Origin: Bin80 sp965203305
Lineage (GTDB): Bacteria; Bacteroidota; Rhodothermia; Rhodothermales; Bin80
Direction of reading: 5' to 3'
Length of the DNA stretch: 64,000 bases
Assembly: GCA_965203305.1 (NCBI GenBank)
Contig: OZ241874.1
Location: forward strand, 186,001-250,000
In this document: one piece after another, positions 28,092-35,500 of the stretch
Numbering within the stretch: position 1 is the stretch's first letter
Layout: every line of letters starts with the position of its first letter
Program-made: the position numbers and the translations under genes
Notes under the pieces: generated by a model
What the model was told of the DNA's origin: nothing
The model's database searches: none
The model's input: only the letters and a program-made list of their open reading frames with translations

Positions 28092-28637
28092 CTAGTTGCA
28101 GGTTGCGGTTGCGGTGATGCTCCCCGTGTAGGTTCCATTGCCATCATTGAGATCAATGCCACTGACCGTCCCGCCAAACCGGAAATAGCGAGTAAATGTC
28201 GTCCCTGCCCCGCTGGCGGTTCCGCTATATGAGGAGGCACTGATTGTCGCATACCCGCTGGCAGAGCTGGTGCTCTGCGCCCATGTGCCGGCATACGACA
28301 GACTGTGATCAGAATTGATCAATGTTGCCGGAAATGTTCGGGATACCGTGTAGCTCGCTACATTTTCTCCCCGCAAGCGCACCTGTCCTGCACTCCTGCC
28401 ACCACTGACCACGACACCGCTGGCCGTTCTGGCTCCCGTCAGAGAATTGATCGCAACGGATCCGCTTCCACTCCCGGGTCTTTCTGCCGTGCCATAATTG
28501 AGGGAAGAGCTTCCGGTCAGGGAGCAGGTCGGAGAGGGGGCCGCAAGCGAGATCGTGGCATTCACCGAAGTGGACTGTGCACATGCGGGAAGTTCCCACC
28601 AGAGACTGGCCAGAAGGAGTATGAGAAATGATTTCAT
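28092..28637 (-). CDS. DUF4402-like secreted subunit candidate 2
   Basis: About 181 residues from ATG 28637 (MKSFLILLLASLWWELPACAQ signal peptide); an upstream in-frame start at 28727 lies inside the previous gene. The mature part is rich in Ser, Thr, Gly and Ala and has TCSLTGSSSLNYGT, RTASGVVVSGG and FRFGGTVSGIDLNDGNGTYTG. It ends with Cys-Asn. Low-complexity Ser/Thr/Gly composition and length suit a major pilin. Conserved cysteines near each end could form a disulfide. Confidence 0.65.
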   Translation of the reverse strand: MKSFLILLLASLWWELPACAQSTSVNATISLAAPSPTCSLTGSSSLNYGTAERPGSGSGSVAINSLTGARTASGVVVSGGRSAGQVRLRGENVASYTVSRTFPATLINSDHSLSYAGTWAQSTSSASGYATISASSYSGTASGAGTTFTRYFRFGGTVSGIDLNDGNGTYTGSITATATCN

Positions 28638-28642
28638 GGGGA

Positions 28643-29140
28643 TCAGGTGCAGGTTGTAGAGATGGAAATTTTCCCGGCGTATCGTCCGGGTGTTGTATGT
28701 ATGGATAGCCCCTGGATGCGGCCCCACACGCGAAAATGCCGTGTGAAAGCCCCCCGTGCGGGCAGATGCAGAGTTTTTCCTGCAATGACTTCAAACGGGG
28801 CGGTATCCGTCTTTGCATGCCCCCACTGTCCTTCATATGCAAGTGGAGATCCAGGGCCCGTGATCTGGCCTGGAAAGTCAATGCTGATCATGTAGTCCGA
28901 GGCATGCTCTCCGGTCAGGACAAAGCGGCCGGGAGTCTGTCCTCTCTTCCATGTGCCATTCGGAGACAGAAGAGCGGTCCGCTCTGTACTTCTCATTGCC
29001 CCGAAATCCACATCCTCCTGCAGCACGAGGGTGCAGGTAGCCCTAGGAATCGTCAGCACAAGCCGCACATCGGTACTTGCGGTCTGGGCATCTGTGGAGT
29101 GCGCCGCCAGCATCATGCAAAGAAGGAGACTCATTCGCAT
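28643..29140 (-). CDS. DUF4402-like secreted subunit candidate 3
   Basis: The 165-residue protein has a short signal peptide (MRMSLLLCMMLAAHSTDAQ). The mature part has ATCTLVLQEDVDFGAM, then GRFVLTGEHASDYMISIDFP and FRVWGRIQGLSIHTTPGRYAGKISISTTC. It shares the two-cysteine arrangement and the GRYAGK-type end with candidate 2. It ends 5 bp before candidate 2 and overlaps the previous gene by 10 bp. The three subunit candidates are diverged, as expected for different positions in a fibre. Confidence 0.65.
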   Translation of the reverse strand: MRMSLLLCMMLAAHSTDAQTASTDVRLVLTIPRATCTLVLQEDVDFGAMRSTERTALLSPNGTWKRGQTPGRFVLTGEHASDYMISIDFPGQITGPGSPLAYEGQWGHAKTDTAPFEVIAGKTLHLPARGAFTRHFRVWGRIQGLSIHTTPGRYAGKISISTTCT

Positions 29141-29796
29141 GGGCGTGTATGTACACGATCTTTCCCCACATAGGTCTCAATACAGTCAGACGCATCCCGA
29201 AAGGACATCACAACCGCAGGGGCTGCAAACCGGAATGCCTGCCAGAGCGTATCTCCTGGTGCAGGACCGAGAGGCAGGCTGTACTGCAGGGCATCGGGAT
29301 CATAATTCCAGATTTCCAGACGCACCCCCTGGGAATCCTGGGACATTCGCAGATCAAACTCGTCTCCGGTGTAGTAGTGAGACACGACCCGGAGCACATC
29401 TGCGGTGAGTGCGGCGCGGGCATCCTGGCTGAGATGGGCATCCGAGGAGATTCGCTTCCCTTCCTGCCGTGTGGCATCCAGCCGGTAATCGGCGGCGATT
29501 TCCCATGACTGCATGGATTCCTGCAGCGGCCGCGGTACAACATTTCCGATCTCATAGGTTTCCATGGAGGGATAGAGCACAATCAGATCGTTGGGTCCGA
29601 ATCCGTTTGCGGTCACATCCACGACATCTGCACGGTCCACGCGTCCGAAGGCGGGGATCAGGAGTGCATCCAGCATGGACCGGATCTGTGTACTGTCGGA
29701 CAGTGTGGCCACCGGACGCGTGAGCTGATCAAACTCCTGGGCTGCTGCCGGAATACAGCCAGATGCAAGAAGAAGGACTGCGAAGATGTTATTCAT
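29131..29796 (-). CDS. Unidentified secreted protein in the chaperone-usher cluster
   Basis: About 221 residues from ATG 29796 (MNNIFAVLLLASGCIPAAAQ), preceded by GAGG; a GTG at 29805 is also in frame. A signal peptide or lipoprotein signal (ASGC) is visible. The mature part contains FGPNDLIVLYPSMETYEIG and an ending DCIETYVGKDRVHTRPCE. I recognise no family. It overlaps both neighbours, so it is translationally coupled and probably part of the same machine. Confidence 0.6.
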   Translation of the reverse strand: MNNIFAVLLLASGCIPAAAQEFDQLTRPVATLSDSTQIRSMLDALLIPAFGRVDRADVVDVTANGFGPNDLIVLYPSMETYEIGNVVPRPLQESMQSWEIAADYRLDATRQEGKRISSDAHLSQDARAALTADVLRVVSHYYTGDEFDLRMSQDSQGVRLEIWNYDPDALQYSLPLGPAPGDTLWQAFRFAAPAVVMSFRDASDCIETYVGKDRVHTRPCE

Positions 29797-30301
29797 GTTC
29801 CTCACGCTGGAAGTACTGGAGGTCCGTCATTGGGTGAATGATGGTCAGCTGCAATGGGACTTTGGTCAAAAGATGGTTGCGCCAGTTCATCGGCTCGGGG
29901 AGCGGAATGTGGTAGATGATGGAATAGGCAAAGCACTGTTGCCGGTCATCCGTATAGAGCTGTACCGGGCGGGCGGCAAGGAAGGCCTGTTCCAGAAGGT
30001 CTTTGGTCATCTGCAGGCGCAGGTTCACCGCATCATAGTGCTCCATGACTGCCTGACATCGTCCGGTCTGTTCAATACGGACGCGCAGCTCACGCGTCAG
30101 CAGATCCTTGACCAGATGCCTGGCGAGCGGGCTGGCGGCACTGTCGCTTACCACCGCTCTGGCAACGACAGACAAGTCATGCGCGGCTCTCCGGTAGTAC
30201 TCTCCAGTCACAGGTTTCCCAGATCGCATCCAGAATCCCATTCCCAGTGCCAGCAGCAGCACCAGCGCACCTGCTCCAGAATAGATGTATTTTGGTGACA
30301 T
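29789..30301 (-). CDS. Unidentified membrane-anchored protein, first gene of the cluster
   Basis: The 170-residue protein has one N-terminal membrane span (IYSGAGALVLLLALGMGFWM) and a soluble, probably periplasmic domain with two helical stretches and strands (VQLYTDDRQQCFAYSIIYHIPL). The fold (anchor plus small domain) recalls VirB8-like or pilus-assembly accessory proteins, but no family can be named. It is the first gene of the minus-strand series ending at about 21.7 kb; the promoter should lie in 30302-30450. Confidence 0.55.
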   Translation of the reverse strand: MSPKYIYSGAGALVLLLALGMGFWMRSGKPVTGEYYRRAAHDLSVVARAVVSDSAASPLARHLVKDLLTRELRVRIEQTGRCQAVMEHYDAVNLRLQMTKDLLEQAFLAARPVQLYTDDRQQCFAYSIIYHIPLPEPMNWRNHLLTKVPLQLTIIHPMTDLQYFQREEHE

Positions 30302-30734
30302 TCATTTCTACAGGATGCAGTTTATATGAGCTTGCATCCCCCAGAAAATCGCCAATGATTGACGATTCTGACAAGGATTTACAGCTGCTGAACCAGAGAA
30401 ATGCCGGTCAGATGGTCCCGATTGAGGGGGTGATTTCGTGTTCCTGATGGAGGGAAGCAGGGAGGTGCTGGCGAAACCCTGTAGCTGTAACGGCGGGGAG
30501 GGCAGAACTAAGGACGATTCATCTGGACCAGGAGATCGTCCCTGGGCAAAAAGATCTGTTCGGATTCTGTTGGAAGCTGCGGGTCAAACCAGCAACAGAC
30601 GGTAGCGGTCAGAGAAATACTGCTCTGAGAGCACTCACAGGTAGATACAGGTAGATCAGGTATAGAGATGGCTTTGCAGGAACCTCTCTTGTCCAAACCA
30701 TGAATAGAGAGTCGTCAGTGACTTTCATGCAAGT
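30302..30734. other. Intergenic region before the chaperone-usher cluster
   Basis: This 433-bp stretch lies between the cluster and the EcoRV-like gene. A 62-codon cysteine-rich minus-strand frame (30508-30696) has no supporting signal. The region should contain the promoter of the cluster, but no certain promoter or terminator could be identified by eye. Confidence 0.35.
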
Positions 30735-31475
30735 TCAAAATCGGCTTTCTTTTTTCCATGTGCGGAACTCATGGATGTTGGAATAGGATGATTGCCGCTC
30801 CTTGCGGGTTCGCTTGTACCCCCGCCAGTATTCAAGAAACTCTGCCTCGGAATTAAAAATACCTTTTCCCCCGCTGAATGTATCTATGGTCCCTGAGATA
30901 CTTCCGATATTGGTTGTGTTGCCGGACCCCGCCTTATCTCCTGCAATTCGCCATTTTTCCTGCATAAAAACTTCCACATTGTCAAAAGAGACAGGGATTT
31001 GTCTCAGTGTGTCAAACGAATACACCTGTCCACCTGTATCTCTCCTTCCTTTGGTTCTCGTATAAACGAACCCGAGTATCCAGTGCTGATCGTATTGGCT
31101 GTAGGGGAAAACGATGTTTTTGCTCTCCTTGTCGGGGTGGATATAACTAGTGAAACTTCCCAAAGCATAATGAAACTTGGAGTGCACTCCCTTCCGGTAT
31201 GTCGTCTTTACGTCGAGGGCAATTTTCTTCTGATCTCCCTCGGATCGCATCAGCGTAAAGTCTGGATAGTGGTTCTGTTTCGTTGGCTCAACCAGTTGCA
31301 TCCCCACACTATTGGCGTAGGATGCGACCGCTTGGCGCACCACAATCTCAAACAGGGTGCTGATCAGCTTCGTGTCAGATCCCAGCGGATAAATCCGCTC
31401 CATGCGATCTACAATGCCACAAAGAGAGTAGCCGTTTTGGACCTTTTCAAGCTCCCCTAATATGAAGTCCCTCAT
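30735..31475 (-). CDS. EcoRV-like type II restriction endonuclease
   Basis: The 246-residue protein aligns with EcoRV (245 residues) along its length. Shared segments include IYPLGSDTK, QNHYPDFTL, the catalytic set Glu43, Asp72, Asp88 and Lys90 (EcoRV Glu45, Asp74, Asp90, Lys92), and AGSGNTTNIGS, the DNA-recognition loop, which is essentially identical. EcoRV cuts GATATC bluntly; the conserved loop suggests the same target. The start overlaps the methylase stop by 4 bp. Here the methylase precedes the endonuclease on the same strand, which helps protect the host when the pair enters a new cell. Confidence 0.93.
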   Translation of the reverse strand: MRDFILGELEKVQNGYSLCGIVDRMERIYPLGSDTKLISTLFEIVVRQAVASYANSVGMQLVEPTKQNHYPDFTLMRSEGDQKKIALDVKTTYRKGVHSKFHYALGSFTSYIHPDKESKNIVFPYSQYDQHWILGFVYTRTKGRRDTGGQVYSFDTLRQIPVSFDNVEVFMQEKWRIAGDKAGSGNTTNIGSISGTIDTFSGGKGIFNSEAEFLEYWRGYKRTRKERQSSYSNIHEFRTWKKESRF

Positions 31476-32302
31476 CCGACAACCAGTGCCTCTACCATTT
31501 TATTTCGCAGGTCTTCCGTTGCTCCCAAATGATAAAAGTGCGAGAAGGTCCGAATCTCATAGCCGGAGAATACATCGTGCAATCGTTCGTTCTTTCGATA
31601 TTTATTCTCCGACCACATGGAATACAGGAACGGACATGGAAGTCCTTTCAAAGCATGCTCCAGATCTGATGCATCATCATCCGTCCAAGAGTTGAAGTAG
31701 TCGGTAAAGCGTCCTGCATAGGGCGGATCGCAATAAACAAAATCACCCTTGCGGGCTTCACGTAAAATATCGGACCAGTCAGCACATACAAACTCCCAAG
31801 CCTTGCCCGCCATACCGTCAGCCGCTCTCTGAACCTGGTTGCAAATTTTGGTGATGTAGGCAGGGCGGAAGCGTTCCGGCTTGCGGCAGAAAGGTGTGTT
31901 GAAATGTCCTTTGCGATTGAAACGAACCAAGCCATTGAAGCAGGCCCGGTTCAGAAACAGAAAATCGTGTGGATCTCCACTCCTGTTGAAACGATCCCGT
32001 ACTTGATAATAGTGCTCCTGTCCGTTACGCAAAAGGCATGTGCCTTCCCGTTCCAGAAATGTGCGTACTGTGGTACTCGTGACGGTTCCCTGTTGTATAG
32101 CCTCATAAAATCGAATCAGGTGCGGGTTTGCATCACCAAGCAAAGCATGATCAGGCTTGATATTGATAGGCACAACTGCCGAGCCGACAAAAGGCTCTAT
32201 CCATCGGCCGTGACCTTCCCATTCAACACTGTCACGAATAAACGGGATTGCCTTTGTCTTGATGCCTTGTATCTTGAGTGGGGGAACCTGAACAGCACTC
32301 AT
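31472..32302 (-). CDS. Dam-family adenine-N6 DNA methylase paired with the EcoRV-like nuclease
   Basis: About 276 residues from ATG 32302 (MSAVQVPPLKIQGIKTK). It has the SAM-binding motif WIEPFVGSAVVP, LLGDANPHLIRFY and the catalytic motif VYCDPPYAGRFTDYF. These are typical of the D12/Dam class that includes M.EcoRV. It should methylate adenine in the nuclease target. The frame extends to 32353 but that part lies in the MITE copy just upstream, so the ATG at 32302 is preferred. The MITE may therefore influence or supply its promoter. Confidence 0.9.
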   Translation of the reverse strand: MSAVQVPPLKIQGIKTKAIPFIRDSVEWEGHGRWIEPFVGSAVVPINIKPDHALLGDANPHLIRFYEAIQQGTVTSTTVRTFLEREGTCLLRNGQEHYYQVRDRFNRSGDPHDFLFLNRACFNGLVRFNRKGHFNTPFCRKPERFRPAYITKICNQVQRAADGMAGKAWEFVCADWSDILREARKGDFVYCDPPYAGRFTDYFNSWTDDDASDLEHALKGLPCPFLYSMWSENKYRKNERLHDVFSGYEIRTFSHFYHLGATEDLRNKMVEALVVG

Positions 32303-32323
32303 GCGATTTTTCAGTCTGTATAG

Positions 32324-32582
32324 TGTCTGTCCGAAAATGCAGAATACCGCCAATCTATGGGGGTTTGGGAGATCTGTTTCCTGACGAAGATGGAAGCTCT
32401 TTGGCGGATTGGAACATCAAATTCCCGATACAGGGTCCATAAACACGCAATCTTCATGCAAGATTCCCCCGAATCTCTCACAGCTAACGAAAAACTGAAT
32501 CGCCCTATACATGATTGTTGTGGGACAAAATACCTCCGCAATCCCCTGGTATCTGGGGTTGCTGTGAATTTTCGGACAGACG
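32324..32582. repeat. MITE-like repeat, copy B, uninterrupted
   Basis: The 259-bp repeat has ends GTCTGTCCGAAAAT (32325-32338) and ATTTTCGGACAGAC (32568-32581), perfect inverted repeats. It aligns with both halves of copy A at 18.9-20.6 kb. It contains no gene. It sits exactly between the methylase start (32302) and the end of the type ISP gene (32591), separating the two restriction-modification systems. Confidence 0.88.
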
Positions 32583-32590
32583 CTAGTTGC

Positions 32591-35500
32591 CTAATCTTCC
32601 TCCTTTTCTTCCGCGTACTGATTGTGTCCCAAACCTCGGACATGCGGTTCCCTGTGCAGAAGATTTCGTAGGCGAGCTAAAATTTCGGCATCCCATCCCA
32701 TTGCTTCGGCAACTGCCTCATCCCAGAGTTTCCGCACCTCGCACTCCCCTTCGCGGTATTGCGGGATAATCATGTCTTTGGTCCGCTCCCAGCAATCTGC
32801 CAGTATCTCCATAATGCGGCTGTCTTTGATGTCTGGGATACGTAGTTTTTCCGCAATAGCAGCGGTGTAGCTAGGAAAGTTTAGTTTCTTTCCGGGATGA
32901 CGTAGTATTTGTAATCTGCCAGGAGTTGAATTTAGGAAAACAGCAAGCGCAAGGGCTTGTTTTTGTGATATACCCGTAATAGGACGCCAACCCTGCCCCA
33001 CATATTTCATGTCTGAGGCGACTGCGGTTACTCTGGCACTGCTTGTGTCCTGTCCCGCTGTAATCAGTAACCACGAGGATTTATCCAGTATGGGTGCAGT
33101 CCGTCTTTTGTCTAACAACTCTGGACACTCACTTTTATTCTGCTTCCATGTATAGTGCGCATCTGGAATGGCCTGTATGGTTTTCTGTCCAGGTCCGCCA
33201 TCTTTACCTCCCTTGCTTTTTAACACCGGGAAAGTGTCTCGGGCAGATCCAGATGTTATCGGTTCATATGAGTCAGATAACATCTGGCCTGTCGCCCACG
33301 CCGACAGGCCAGATTCCCCAATGGAATACAAACTCGCATGATTAGCCAGTCTGTAGGCGGCTTCGGCTAGTTCTGGCTCCCGCCAGACACCGTAAGCCCA
33401 GTCCCCTGCGCACATACGGTCCGCGTCTTGGTAGGATACCCCCCCCCATCCTTCTCCGATTTCGCCCCCCCCAATTTTTTTGCCCAATAGAGCGTGGAGA
33501 TCACCCACTTCTCTCTCATTCTTCGGAAACTTGTCCAGCTGGATGAATCGGGTAGGTGGTTTCTGTCCAAGGCCTGAATGGCGGCGCATCACGATAACGC
33601 TTTCATTAATCCCTGTATTTTCACTCAGATTGATGTTTCCGGGCTGATGTGATGTCAGTATTGTGTGTATATGGTAGCGATCCGCCAGCATCTTTCGCTC
33701 GTTATCCCCGGAGTGTGCTGTCAGGGCGACAGTTGGATTTATCATGGTGAAGACCCCGACATCCCGTGGCAACAGGTGGTCAACAAGTCCCGTAAAAAGT
33801 GGTCGAATGGTGTTCTTGTCTGTCATTTTCGCAAGTCCAGGGTCCGCCTGCTCCAAGATCCTGTTTTGAGCATCCACACGTTCCCGTAATTGTTGTTGCA
33901 CAGGCTTTGTGAATTTTTTTCCCATTTCAACACGATTCGAATAAGGGGGATTTATAACCACTACCCGTGTTCCTTTCACCCCCTCTACTACTCTCTCAAT
34001 GTTCTCAAGCCCACCAGTCCAGATGTTCTGCAATGCGAGTTTTTCGTCATCTAGCCCCAAGTCTTTCCTGTTTACAATCTTGTTCTGTAACAGCAGTTCC
34101 AAAGATCCTGCTGCCACGCGTGTACTATCCCCTTCCAGGGGGCCGTATGGCATCCGATGGAGTCCCATGCGACGAAACTTGATATTGTCTGTGCTTGTCA
34201 GTAGTTGCGACGCTGCCAATTGCAGAGAAATGGGATTCACATCCAGCCCCTTGATGGTATCCTCCACCCCCAACTTGTGCAGATCTGCAAGTTCATTATC
34301 CTTTGCTCCCTGAACTCCAGCTCTCCGTTTCATTTCTGTGAGCATTGCTGTCAGGAGCGTTCCACTTCCACAAGCCAGATCGGCCACCTTGTATTGCCTC
34401 CACACATTCTGGTCCGACCAGTCTACATCTCCCACCGCATCCAGCGAAAGCCTGGCTGCTATTGATGCCGCAGGTGCCCGCGTAAAGAAGGCCCCATCGC
34501 TCTGCTGGTTCCCCATATACTTGTTGAAAAGCTTCCCTGCATGATCTGTCCCCATCTCCGCATAGGTATAAGCAATCCGCTCTGCCACGGTACAGATTCC
34601 CCAGAGTGCCCTGGTTAACCCATCCTCCAGCCCTGTTTCCTGAATCGTGTCAACGATATCAATTGCTGGAATTAACACGACCTCGAAGTCTTTCCTCATG
34701 ATTTTTTCCCACTCCCGTATAAGATGGCATCCGATACGCGGGTGGTTTTTGAGTTCGCCCAATGGAACAATCGGAATCCAGTCTCCTTCAGCAATCCTTT
34801 GGTGGAGCATTGCCGCATTCAAAAGGAGTAATGCACTGATATGACAGGGATCTCCTTCAGAACCCGCGGCAAGGTTATCCATCTGCAAGTGTTTTGCAAG
34901 TGCAGCTTCCACCCCGGATTCCCGAAGTTGCCTCCCTGCTTCTTCTACGCAATCCTCCAGCATGTTAAGGTCACTTTCTATCTTCCCGACTTGCAATCCT
35001 GAACGTTCAAGCAAATTCATTGTGATCGCATTCTTGCTCTTTTCCAGAAGTTCAGGGATTTTTGGAAGAGGATCCTTATGGTCCGGTGGAGGTGGTTTTA
35101 TCCGCGTATGCGGGACTTTCACCCCCTCTCCTTCGTTGACCATCTTTCGCGCCCACTTCTGTGTCTTTGGCAAATCCAGTCCCAAGTCCAGTTTCGACCC
35201 TGGGCTCTTCATTCGTACTGTCCCGTCCCGTCGGGTTTCGACGGTGCCATCACCCAACTTGTGCGTCGTTTCCATGACATGCAGATCATCCAGTACAACA
35301 TTCTCCCCCGTCAATCTCTCACCAATCTTCCGTTTTTTTGCCCTCCTTTTTACTTCCACCAGAGGCATCAAAGCCACATTCTTGGGTGCCACTCCTTTTT
35401 CTACCACCTGCTCCGCAGCTCTCTGGGCTGCGCCTTTCTTCCCGACATGCACATAACTGTGCAACCGACTCCCCGGCTCTTTCCCGATGCTGACTAGTGT

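Noticed and set aside
30508..30696. A 62-codon cysteine-rich frame beside the EcoRV-like gene, considered as controller protein
   Set aside because: No helix-turn-helix, no start signal and wrong place for a C protein.
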